Assembly (NCBI GenBank): GCA_001603955.1
Contig: LVAA01000021.1
Location: forward strand, 62,001-126,000
Direction: 5' to 3'
DNA: 64,000 nucleotides
Origin: Syntrophobacterales bacterium Delta_02
GTDB lineage: Bacteria; Desulfobacterota; Syntrophorhabdia; Syntrophorhabdales; Syntrophorhabdaceae
Positions 1 to 7,459 of the stretch are shown in pieces (the stretch's first letter is position 1; every line of letters starts with the position of its first letter). The translations under genes were made by a program, and so were the position numbers. The notes beneath the pieces were generated by a model. That model was not told the origin of the DNA. It made no database searches and saw nothing but the letters and a program-made list of their open reading frames with translations.

Positions 1-399
1 GCATCCGCAAAGGACAAGGAGGCAAAGGAGAACCGTCAGGACCCTGGTGTATACTGCCATTCTGTTTCTACTGCGGGACATATTCCCTTCCCTCAACAGG
101 CTGTTGACAAACTCGTCTGCAAAGTCGCTTCATCCCCTCGCGTCATCCCGGCGAAGGCCGGGATCCAGGAAGGATCGGCAGTAAATGACCACTTCACGGC
201 AAGAAGTCCGACGGCACCTTTCATTCTGTCTTCTTCGGGGATTATCCCGTTGTGTGCTTTCTGTTGCAACAAAGGCTTTTTCTGGATCCCGGCCTTCGCC
301 GGGATGACGGAGAATGAGGAATGCCGGGATGACATGGAAGAGAACTTTGCCGACAGCCTCTTCCAACGATCCCAACGGTTCAAGCGGTTCAAGCGGTTC
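1..399. other. Intergenic stretch with repeats, no gene
   Basis: No convincing gene is visible. The stretch holds an inverted pair of REP-like sequences at 142-170 and 281-308 (each reads as a GGATCCCGGCCTTCGCCGGG-type palindrome) and, at 376-400, a tandem TTCAAGCGG repeat that runs into the stop codon of the minus-strand CDF gene. Open frames here translate the repeats and have no independent support. Confidence 0.7.
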
Positions 400-1308
400 C
401 TACTTCTTCTTAAATACACACGTTATCTCCGTGAGGTCGCATTGTTCCTTGCATGGTTCCACGTGTACGATGACATCGGCATGGGGTATCTTCATCTTTA
501 TCCTGTCCTCGATCCCCTGGGCAAGATCGTGCGCTTCGTCGACATGAAGTTTCCTGCACGCGAGGAGATGGAAGTCTATGTACTTGCTGCTCCCGGAATG
601 GCGGGTCCGCAGTTTGTGGAACCCGGCCATGGGGAAGGGCATCCCGTTGATCATGTCCCTGATCTGACGCTCCACCTCATCGTCAAGGCGTGAATCCATG
701 ACGCCCGACATGCTGCCCCGGAAGATCCTGATCGCCGAGTAGATGATGATCAGTCCGATAACGACGGCAAAGGCAAGGTCGAAGAACGTGATGCCGGTGT
801 AATAGGTGAGTATGATCGCGATTATGGCCCCCGAGTTGGAGTAAAGATCGCTCCTGTAATGGAGAGCGTCGGCCTTGAGCGCGTTTGAATCCGTTCGGTT
901 GCCGACCCTGAGAAGGGCCGTTGATATGACGAAACTGAAGACGAGGGAAAGGCACATCGCGAGAAGGTCGAAAAAGGAGTATGATATGGTCCCCTTTCCA
1001 ATGAACGTTTGCACGGCCTTGAAGACGATGAACCCCCCGGACAGTACGATCACCACCGATTGAAAGACGCCGGCCAGGTCCTCCGCCTTGCCGTGCCCGT
1101 ACCGGTGCTCGTCGTCGGCCGGTTCAGACGCCTTTCTCACCGCATAGAAGTTCATGACGGACATGAAGACGTCGAGAAGGCTGTCGAGGCCGGAAGACAC
1201 CACCGTCATGGAACCCGAAAAGAGCCCTATGGTGAACTTGCCTGCGGCCAGCACGAGGGCCGATGCCGCGGCGAGGAGGGCGACCCTCTGCTTGACGTCC
1301 ATAGGCAT
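400..1308 (-). CDS. Cation diffusion facilitator (FieF-like) metal exporter
   Basis: A 302-residue inner-membrane protein of the cation diffusion facilitator family, which exchanges cytoplasmic divalent metal ions (Zn, Fe, Mn and similar) for protons. Hydrophobic segments fill roughly residues 9-205 and a cytoplasmic ferredoxin-like domain follows to the end. The intramembrane metal site is visible as D42 and D46 (SGLDSLLD) and H150 and D154 (HYRSD), the same spacing as the DD-HD site of FieF. An HRYGHGKAE motif at 68-76 is also typical. Length is normal for the family. The substrate cannot be read from the sequence. It is alone on its strand, downstream of the PBP1A gene. A promoter-like pair lies just before the ATG, which would leave almost no leader. 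The stop codon abuts a TTCAAGCGG repeat. Confidence 0.93.
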   Translation of the reverse strand: MPMDVKQRVALLAAASALVLAAGKFTIGLFSGSMTVVSSGLDSLLDVFMSVMNFYAVRKASEPADDEHRYGHGKAEDLAGVFQSVVIVLSGGFIVFKAVQTFIGKGTISYSFFDLLAMCLSLVFSFVISTALLRVGNRTDSNALKADALHYRSDLYSNSGAIIAIILTYYTGITFFDLAFAVVIGLIIIYSAIRIFRGSMSGVMDSRLDDEVERQIRDMINGMPFPMAGFHKLRTRHSGSSKYIDFHLLACRKLHVDEAHDLAQGIEDRIKMKIPHADVIVHVEPCKEQCDLTEITCVFKKK

Positions 1309-1316
1309 GGTCTCAT

Positions 1317-1345
1317 ACTATATGAAAAAATCTGGAAATTGTACA
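1317..1345 (-). promoter_or_regulatory. Putative sigma-70 promoter of the CDF gene
   Basis: Read on the minus strand: TGTACA (1345-1340), 17-base spacer, TATAGT (1322-1317), then eight bases to the ATG at 1308. Transcription would start at or next to the ATG. The -35 box is weak, so this is tentative. Confidence 0.4.
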
Positions 1346-1447
1346 TTCTTTTGGGATGATGGGCAATGCGGAATGAAGCGGGACGAGGCGCGGGAGCATG
1401 AGGGGTCTTTTGGGCCCGGTCCGGTGTGAGATGATCTCTTGTTCCTG

Positions 1448-3301
1448 CTATGGCTGGTGGAAGTCCACCGTGGCCGGCGGGAAATCCGTGTTGGGGTAGG
1501 TGGGAAGAGCTTTCGACATGAACTCCATCCAGATGGGAAGGGCTGTTGTCGCGCCTGCTTCCTTGGCGCCGAGATTTGTCTTCTTGTCGTAACCGACCCA
1601 GACGGCGCAGAGGAGGTTTGGTGAAAAACCGACGAACCAGGCATCGCGGAAGTCATCGGTGGTGCCCGTTTTCCCTGCAAGGTAGTAAGGCATGCCGGCG
1701 GCGGCCCGTGCCGTGCCGTGCTTTACGACACCCTTCATGATGTCCACGAGGGTGTAGGCGGTCTCGGGTGTAACGATGGGTTCTTCCACCGCCTCCTCGC
1801 GATAGCGCTCTTCCCCGTCCAGGGTCGTTATGGCCTTGACGGATATGGGCTGGACGTAGGCACCGCCGCGGGCGAAGGTGGCGTAGGCGGCGGCGAGCTC
1901 AATGGGTGCTATCTCGGTGGTGCCGAGAGCGAGGGAAAGGTTCGGTTCGAACCTGCTCGTGATGTGAAGCTGCTTGGCCATGTCGATGACATTCTCGATG
2001 CCTACCTGTTCGAGGAGGCGTATGGTCGCAGTGTTGAGGGAAAGCTCCAGGGCCTGCCGCATGGTCACGCTGCCGTAATACTTGTTGCCGTAGTTATGCG
2101 GGTTCCAGGCAACGCCCGTGTAAGGATTCGTGTAGGTGAGCGGGGAATCGTTGAGGATCGTGTCGGGCTCAAGTCCCTGTTCCAGCGCCGTAAGATAGAT
2201 GAGGGGCTTGAAGGACGAACCGGGCTGTCTTTTTGCCTGCACCGCCCTGTTGTATGGCGTCTGGGAGAAGTCCTTCCCGCCCACGATGACCTTCAGTTCT
2301 CCCGTCTTGACCTCCAGGGCGACGAGGGCGACCTCGGGGAGTTCCTTGACCCCGGGGTGGCGTTTCTTGTAGCCCTCCATGCCTTTTGCGATGGCTTCAT
2401 AGGCATATTGGACCATTTTGAGGTTCATCGTCGTCTTCACATTGAAACCGCTCGTGAAGACGTCCTGGGCATGTTCCACGTATTCCTCGAGCACCTGTTT
2501 CACGCAATCCGTGAAATACCCCGTTCTCTTTTCATAGGTCTTGAAAGGCGCGATGGCGAGGGTCGTCTGGACCGCCTTCGAATAGCTTGCCTTGTCGATG
2601 AACCCCGCGTCGTACATCTTCCTGAGGACCAGGTTACGCCGCTCCACCGTCCTCGCGGCGTTCTTGTAAGGGGAGAGCCGGGAAGGCGACTTGGTGAGCG
2701 CCGCCAGCATGGCCGACTCCTCGAGGGTGAGGTTCCTTGCCTTCTTGTGGAAGTACGTGTATGCCGCCGCCTCCACCCCGTGGGCGCCCTCGCCGAGATA
2801 GATGAGATTGAGGTACATGTTGAGTATCTCGTCCTTGGAATATGTCCGCTCTATCTGTATGGCGAGGATGGCCTCCTCGATCTTTCGCTTGTACGTCCTC
2901 TGGGGTGTCAGGTACAGATTTCTGGCAAGCTGCTGGGTGATGGTGGAAGCCCCTTCCGTGATGCCTTTGCTCATGACGTTGCGGAGGAAGGCGCGCCCGA
3001 TCCCGCGGATATCGACTCCGAAATGGCTGTAGAACCGCACGTCCTCGATGGCGACGAAGGCGAGCCTCAGGTTCTTCGGCATCTCCGTCAGCGGGATGGG
3101 TATCCTCTTCTCGACGTAGAGCTCGGCAAAGAGGGTTCCGTCATCGGAATAGAGCCTCGTGGCCGATTTGGGCCGATAGCTCTCGAGCTGTTTCACATCG
3201 GGGATCTCGAGGTAGTTCACGAGGCCGTATCCCAGGGCGACGCCGAAGATCATGGGCAGCATGACGAGGATGACGGTGAACTTTATAATCCTTGAATACA
3301 T
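1448..3301 (-). CDS. mrcA: Penicillin-binding protein 1A, bifunctional murein synthase
   Basis: A class A PBP of about 617 residues that polymerises lipid II (transglycosylase) and cross-links the peptides (transpeptidase) on the periplasmic face. From the ATG at 3301: membrane anchor about residues 7-30; GT51 domain with catalytic Glu in IEDVRF (E86), GASTITQQL at 117-125 and the RKIEEAILA motif; transpeptidase domain with SSFK near residue 361, a SLN motif and KTGT near 543. The frame is open further upstream to 3448, but that would overlap miaA and adds 49 residues before the anchor, so 3301 is preferred. A strong TTGATA-17-TATAAT promoter places the transcript start only a few bases before this ATG. 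Divergent from miaA. Confidence 0.95.
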   Translation of the reverse strand: MYSRIIKFTVILVMLPMIFGVALGYGLVNYLEIPDVKQLESYRPKSATRLYSDDGTLFAELYVEKRIPIPLTEMPKNLRLAFVAIEDVRFYSHFGVDIRGIGRAFLRNVMSKGITEGASTITQQLARNLYLTPQRTYKRKIEEAILAIQIERTYSKDEILNMYLNLIYLGEGAHGVEAAAYTYFHKKARNLTLEESAMLAALTKSPSRLSPYKNAARTVERRNLVLRKMYDAGFIDKASYSKAVQTTLAIAPFKTYEKRTGYFTDCVKQVLEEYVEHAQDVFTSGFNVKTTMNLKMVQYAYEAIAKGMEGYKKRHPGVKELPEVALVALEVKTGELKVIVGGKDFSQTPYNRAVQAKRQPGSSFKPLIYLTALEQGLEPDTILNDSPLTYTNPYTGVAWNPHNYGNKYYGSVTMRQALELSLNTATIRLLEQVGIENVIDMAKQLHITSRFEPNLSLALGTTEIAPIELAAAYATFARGGAYVQPISVKAITTLDGEERYREEAVEEPIVTPETAYTLVDIMKGVVKHGTARAAAGMPYYLAGKTGTTDDFRDAWFVGFSPNLLCAVWVGYDKKTNLGAKEAGATTALPIWMEFMSKALPTYPNTDFPPATVDFHQP

Positions 3302-3318
3302 TCGGGGGTTATTATACT
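3292..3318 (+). promoter_or_regulatory. Putative promoter of miaA operon
   Basis: TTGAAT (3292-3297), short 15-base spacer, TATACT (3313-3318). Its -10 box overlaps the -10 box of the divergent PBP1A promoter, so only one polymerase could bind at a time. Predicted start is near 3325, just before the ATG at 3330. Confidence 0.4.
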
Positions 3319-3339
3319 GTATATCACCCATGTTATCAA
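3311..3339 (-). promoter_or_regulatory. Putative sigma-70 promoter of the PBP1A gene
   Basis: On the minus strand TTGATA (3339-3334), 17-base spacer, TATAAT (3316-3311). The -10 box is a perfect consensus. The ATG at 3301 is nine bases beyond the -10 box, which implies a leaderless or nearly leaderless mRNA. Confidence 0.6.
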
Positions 3340-4271
3340 ACAGGATCAGGGTGATCGCAATAGGCGGGCCGACGTGTACGGGCAAGTCGGACCTTGCAGT
3401 CGCGCTGGCGGAAGGCCTCGGGGGTGAGATCGTTAACGGCGATTCCATGCAGGTGTACCGCTATTTCGACATAGGGACCGCGAAGCCTTCGGCCGAGGCC
3501 CGTGTGAGCATCCCCCATCATCTCCTCGACATCGCGGATCCCGATGAGGAATTCAATGCCGCCCTTTTCCGCGACGCCGCCGACAGGGCCATCTCCGACA
3601 TCGCGTCACGGGACGCGGTGCCCATCATTGTGGGCGGCACCGGGCTGTACCTGAGGGCCCTCTTTTACGGTCTTTTCCCGGCCGGGAGCGACGATGCCCT
3701 CCGCGAACGGCTCGGGGCCGAGTATGCCCGTGACCCCCTTGCCTTCTACGAGAGGCTCAAAAAGGTCGATCCCGCGTATGCTCTGAGGATCAGCTTCCGC
3801 GATCGCATCAGGACGGTCCGGGCCATGGAGGTATTCCTTCTGGGCGGACGGCCGTTCTCGGAGCTCGAGAAGGAGCACGGCTTCCGCGAGGCCCGGTATG
3901 ACATCTGCAGCATCGGCCTTACGGCACCGCGCGAGGAACTCTACCGCAGGATCGACGAGCGGGTCCTTGCCATGCTCTCCCGGGGTCTCGTGGACGAGGT
4001 AAAGGGCATTCTGGCGCGGGGTTACGCGAGGGGATCGAAGCCCTTTTCGAGCATCGGATACCGCGAGGTCCTGCGGTATCTTAGTGGTTCCATTGGATAT
4101 GAAGATATGGTAAAAGATATACAGAAAAACACCCGACGCTATGCCAAGAGGCAATTCACCTGGTTTGCAAAAGAGAAGGACATGCGATGGTTCGTATATC
4201 CTCGTGACATGGACGGGATCATCGAAACTGTATCGGAGTTTACGGGTCGATGGAGCTTAAGAACATCATAG
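3330..4271 (+). CDS. miaA: tRNA dimethylallyltransferase
   Basis: A 313-residue enzyme that transfers dimethylallyl to N6 of A37 in tRNAs reading codons that start with U. The P-loop GGPTCTGKS lies near residues 12-20, followed by the NGDSMQVYR substrate motif, the HHLLD motif and IVGGTGLYLRAL, all diagnostic of MiaA. Length is typical. The ATG at 3330 has no Shine-Dalgarno; a GTG at 3351 preceded by AGGA is an alternative start that keeps the P-loop. First gene of a plus-strand group; it overlaps scpB by 22 bases. Confidence 0.95.
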   Translation: MLSNRIRVIAIGGPTCTGKSDLAVALAEGLGGEIVNGDSMQVYRYFDIGTAKPSAEARVSIPHHLLDIADPDEEFNAALFRDAADRAISDIASRDAVPIIVGGTGLYLRALFYGLFPAGSDDALRERLGAEYARDPLAFYERLKKVDPAYALRISFRDRIRTVRAMEVFLLGGRPFSELEKEHGFREARYDICSIGLTAPREELYRRIDERVLAMLSRGLVDEVKGILARGYARGSKPFSSIGYREVLRYLSGSIGYEDMVKDIQKNTRRYAKRQFTWFAKEKDMRWFVYPRDMDGIIETVSEFTGRWSLRTS

Positions 4272-4768
4272 AGGCGGTCCTCTTTTCATCGCCAAGGCCG
4301 GTGACGGTAAAGCAGGCAGCGCGGCGTCTCAGCGAATTCTCCCTTGAGGAGATCGAGAACGCCTTCCGCACGCTCGTCGCGGAGTATTCCGAGCCCGGGA
4401 GGTCTGTCGAGGTGGCGCAGGTGGCCGGCGGTTTCCAGATGAGGACGAAGGTTGCCTACCGCGACTGGGTCAGGCGTTTTGTCCGGGAAAAGGACGTGGG
4501 ACTTTCCCGGCCCATGCTTGAAACGCTCTCGATCATCGCCTACAAACAGCCCGTCACAAAGAAGGAGATCGATCTCGTGCGCGGTGTCGATTCGGCGCGG
4601 GCGATCAAGCATCTCCTGGAGAGAAGGCTCGTCGAGATCGCCGGGCGGAACGGTGAGGCAGGGAAGCGCATGGTGTTCGGGACGACACAGAGGTTTCTGG
4701 AGGTCTACGGACTAAAGAGCCTTGAGGATCTGCCGACATATAAGGAGATAGAATCGCTCGAAGGATAG
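4250..4768 (+). CDS. scpB: Segregation and condensation protein B
   Basis: A 172-residue ScpB, the winged-helix partner of the SMC-ScpA condensin that organises and segregates the chromosome. Visible features are the N-terminal IEAVLFSSPRPV segment, the second winged helix with ALSIIAYKQPVTK-type sequence (here TLSIIAYKQPVTKKEID) and the VRGVDSARAIKHLLERRLVEI block. Length is usual. The start overlaps the end of miaA by 22 bases, which suggests translational coupling. No scpA is in the window. Confidence 0.92.
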   Translation: MELKNIIEAVLFSSPRPVTVKQAARRLSEFSLEEIENAFRTLVAEYSEPGRSVEVAQVAGGFQMRTKVAYRDWVRRFVREKDVGLSRPMLETLSIIAYKQPVTKKEIDLVRGVDSARAIKHLLERRLVEIAGRNGEAGKRMVFGTTQRFLEVYGLKSLEDLPTYKEIESLEG

Positions 4769-4777
4769 GAGGACACG

Positions 4778-5812
4778 ATGGACATATCTGAATTGCTGCG
4801 TTTCGCCCTCGAGAGCGGAGGATCGGACCTGCACATCAGCGCCGGGGAGCCCCCCGTGATCAGAATACACGGCGAAATGACGAAGGTCGACCTGCCGCCC
4901 CTCGACAAGGAAGACGTGCACAACATGATCTATGACATACTGAGCGACTTCCAGCGGAAGGTCTTCGAGGAGCACCTGGAACTCGACTTTTCCTTCGGCC
5001 TCGGCGACCTGGCCCGCTTCAGGGTCAACGTCTTCAAGCAGCATCGCGGCGAGTCGGCGGTCTTCAGGACAATTCCCAGCAAGATACCGACCTTCGAGGA
5101 GCTCAACCTGCCCCGCGTGTTCAAGGACATAGCGGGCCTGGAAAAGGGCCTTGTCCTCGTCACGGGCCCCACGGGCAGCGGCAAATCGACGACGCTTGCC
5201 GCGATAGTGGACTACATTAACGATACCGTGAAGGAACACATCCTCACCATCGAGGATCCCATCGAGTTCCTCCATGACTCCAAGAAGTGTCTCGTCAATC
5301 AACGCGAACTGGGGCCGCACACGAAGAGCTTTGCCAACGCTCTCAGAAGCGCCCTGCGTGAGGACCCCGATGTCATACTCGTCGGCGAGATGAGGGACCT
5401 CGAGACCATCCAGCTTGCCCTGACGGCGGCTGAAACGGGCCACCTCGTTTTCGCCACCCTCCACACCAGTTCCGCCCCCGACACGGTAGACAGGGTTATC
5501 GATGTCTTCCCGGCGGGCCAGCAGAACCAGGTGCGGTCCATGCTCTCAGGTTCCCTTCAGGCTGTTATCTCGCAGGCTCTTTTCAAGAGGCGTGACGGCA
5601 GGGGGAGGGTCGCCGGTTTCGAGGTCATGATCGCCACGCCGGCTGTCAGAAACCTCATCAGGGAGAACAAGATCGCCCAGATACCCTCCATGATCCAAAC
5701 GAGCAAGGGGATCGGTATGCAGACCATGGAAGCGGCCTGCAACGATCTCATCGCCAGGAACCTCGTGACGAGAGATGAGGTTTCCTTCTACCTGAGCAAC
5801 TCGATGAGGTGA
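4778..5812 (+). CDS. pilT: Type IV pilus retraction ATPase PilT
   Basis: A 344-residue secretion ATPase that powers depolymerisation of type IV pili (twitching) from the cytoplasmic side of the pilus base. A PAS-like N-terminal domain is followed by Walker A GPTGSGKST at 130-138, the Asp box TIEDPIEF, Walker B ILVGEMRDLETI and the His box TGHLVFATLHT, all intact. A good ribosome site (AGGAGG) precedes the ATG nine bases after scpB. The next gene is a PilU-like paralogue three bases downstream. No other pilus genes are in the window. Confidence 0.95.
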   Translation: MDISELLRFALESGGSDLHISAGEPPVIRIHGEMTKVDLPPLDKEDVHNMIYDILSDFQRKVFEEHLELDFSFGLGDLARFRVNVFKQHRGESAVFRTIPSKIPTFEELNLPRVFKDIAGLEKGLVLVTGPTGSGKSTTLAAIVDYINDTVKEHILTIEDPIEFLHDSKKCLVNQRELGPHTKSFANALRSALREDPDVILVGEMRDLETIQLALTAAETGHLVFATLHTSSAPDTVDRVIDVFPAGQQNQVRSMLSGSLQAVISQALFKRRDGRGRVAGFEVMIATPAVRNLIRENKIAQIPSMIQTSKGIGMQTMEAACNDLIARNLVTRDEVSFYLSNSMR

Positions 5813-5815
5813 TCC

Positions 5816-6931
5816 ATGGACATCATCAATGAGTACCTGAAGTACATGGTCGAAAAGGATGCGTCGGACATCTACTTCACCGTGGGGGTACCCCCGGCGT
5901 TCCGAATCGAAGGCGTCGTCTCTTTTTACGGCGACAAGGCACTTACCGCCGAGGACACGAAGAATATCGCCTACGCCATCATGAACGAGCGGCAGCAGGT
6001 GAAGTTCGAGGAAGAGATGGAGATGAACCTGGCCATCTTCCAGCCCGAATACGGCAGGTTCAGGGTGAACATCTTCCGGCAGAAGAGCTTCATCGGCATC
6101 GTCATACGCCAGATCAAGCTCACGATCAAGACCATCGACGACTGGGGACTGCCCGTTATCATGAAGGACATATGCATGTCCAAGCGCGGCCTCGTCCTCG
6201 TCGTCGGCGCCACGGGCAGCGGCAAGTCGACAACGCTGGCCGCCCTCATCGACTACCGCAATTCCAATCAGCCCGGCCACATCATCACCATCGAAGACCC
6301 CGTGGAGTTCGTCCATCAGCACAAGATGAGCGTCGTTACGCAGAGGGAGGTCGGCTTCGACACCTTAAGCTTTTACAACGCCCTCAAGAACACCCTGCGG
6401 CAAGCGCCCGACGTCATCCTCATCGGCGAGATCAGGGACGCGGAGACGATGGAGGATGCCATAACCTTTGCCGAAACGGGCCACCTGTGCCTCGCCACTC
6501 TCCACGCGAACAACGCCAACCAGGCCCTCGAAAGGATACTCAACTTCTTTCCCATCGAGCGCCATCTCCAGATCTACATGCAGCTTTCGCTCAACATACG
6601 GGCGATCGTATCCCAGAGGCTCATCCCCACCGTGGAGGGCAAGCGGGCCGCGGCCATCGAGATACTCCTCGACAGCTCGAGGGTGAAAGACCTTATCCTC
6701 AAGGGTGAGATCACCCTCCTGAAAGAGACCATGGCGGAGTCCTATTTTGAAGGAATGCAGACCTTCGACCAGCACATCTTTGACATGTACCAGTCCGGTC
6801 TCGTGGACGTCAACAACGCCATCGCCTACGCCGACAGCCCCAACGACGTGCGCCTCAAGATAAAGATGGCCGAGATGAAGCCCGACGACGCGGCCGAAAA
6901 GAAGGACTCGGGACTTAAGCTGAAGCTCTAG
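5816..6931 (+). CDS. pilU: PilT/PilU-family twitching motility ATPase
   Basis: A 371-residue paralogue of the preceding PilT. Walker A GATGSGKST is at 131-139, then IITIEDPVEFVHQHK, Walker B VILIGEIRDAETM and the His box TGHLCLATLHANNA. The VEFVHQHK sequence and the longer C-terminal tail (ending in a Lys-rich KLKL) resemble PilU, which acts with PilT rather than alone. It starts three bases after pilT, so the two are co-transcribed. The TAG stop is followed within a few bases by a CCGCTTGAA-type repeat. Confidence 0.88.
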   Translation: MDIINEYLKYMVEKDASDIYFTVGVPPAFRIEGVVSFYGDKALTAEDTKNIAYAIMNERQQVKFEEEMEMNLAIFQPEYGRFRVNIFRQKSFIGIVIRQIKLTIKTIDDWGLPVIMKDICMSKRGLVLVVGATGSGKSTTLAALIDYRNSNQPGHIITIEDPVEFVHQHKMSVVTQREVGFDTLSFYNALKNTLRQAPDVILIGEIRDAETMEDAITFAETGHLCLATLHANNANQALERILNFFPIERHLQIYMQLSLNIRAIVSQRLIPTVEGKRAAAIEILLDSSRVKDLILKGEITLLKETMAESYFEGMQTFDQHIFDMYQSGLVDVNNAIAYADSPNDVRLKIKMAEMKPDDAAEKKDSGLKLKL

Positions 6932-6934
6932 GGA

Positions 6935-6972
6935 CGGCTTGAACGGCTTGAGCCGTTTGAACCGCTTGAACG
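6935..6972 (+). repeat. CCGCTTGAA-type tandem repeat after pilU
   Basis: Imperfect 9-base units (GGCTTGAAC, GGCTTGAGC, CGTTTGAAC, CGCTTGAAC) begin a few bases after the pilU stop. The units include AACGGC-TTGA-GCCGTT, which can form a small hairpin. Confidence 0.8.
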
Positions 6973-6987
6973 TAAAGGCTGTTCTTC

Positions 6988-7018
6988 CCGTCATTCCAGC
7001 CTGAAGCCGGAATGACGG
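6988..7018. repeat. REP-like palindrome
   Basis: CCGTCATTCC (6988-6997) pairs perfectly with GGAATGACGG (7009-7018) around an 11-base loop. It belongs to the dispersed palindrome family also seen near 142, 281, 14453, 25057, 61228 and 61371. Confidence 0.85.
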
Positions 7019-7144
7019 TCGAGCACGAACCAGGCAGGGTAGGGGGTTTATCAACCGTTTGCCGATCAGTTGAAGCGGTTGGAGCCGTATTCTGCGTGAA
7101 ATCTGGTTGTATTGATGCATCTTCTGATCAGCAGAAGGACCGCC

Positions 7145-7420
7145 ATGGGACACAACGCCCTTTCGAAGTCCACCCGTTTTTTACTGATCGCCTCCGTTTT
7201 TGCGTTTCTTTTCAATTTTGCGGCGGGCCCTATTGAGGCGGGCCGCCCGGTGCGTATTGGTGCGGAGCGCAACCTGCCTGTTGCATCGGTTGACGATGAC
7301 GGCAAGGGAGAGGGTCTTCTCATGGACATCGCCGGGTACGTGGCGAATAAGGAGGGATGGACCCTGGCGTATGTCCCCTGCGAGCTCGACAGATGTCTTT
7401 CGATGTTGAAGAACAGGTAG
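7145..7420 (+). pseudogene. Hybrid sensor kinase, N-terminal part before in-frame TAG
   Basis: A 91-residue fragment starting at the ATG at 7145 (preceded by AAGGACC; an upstream ATG at 7112 lacks a good ribosome site). It has a signal peptide (RFLLIASVFAFLFNFAAG) and the first lobe of a family-3 periplasmic solute-binding domain (VRIGAERNLPVASV..GLLMDIAGYVA). It ends at a TAG at 7418-7420. The same frame stays open straight after the stop and continues the solute-binding fold (IGLLAGIALSGERLKYADF), so fragment and downstream kinase were one gene. The lost codon was probably CAG or TGG. TAG is an ordinary stop elsewhere in the window, so recoding is unlikely. Confidence 0.75.
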
Positions 7421-7459
7421 ATCGGTCTTCTCGCGGGCATCGCCCTTTCCGGAGAGAGG

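Noticed and set aside
1718-3295. 525-codon open frame on the plus strand
   Set aside because: It is antisense to the PBP1A gene, whose motifs are certain; high-GC codon bias creates such shadows.
7418-7420. TAG as a pyrrolysine codon
   Set aside because: No pyl genes in the window, TAG ends ordinary genes here, and a sensor kinase is not a known pyrrolysine protein.
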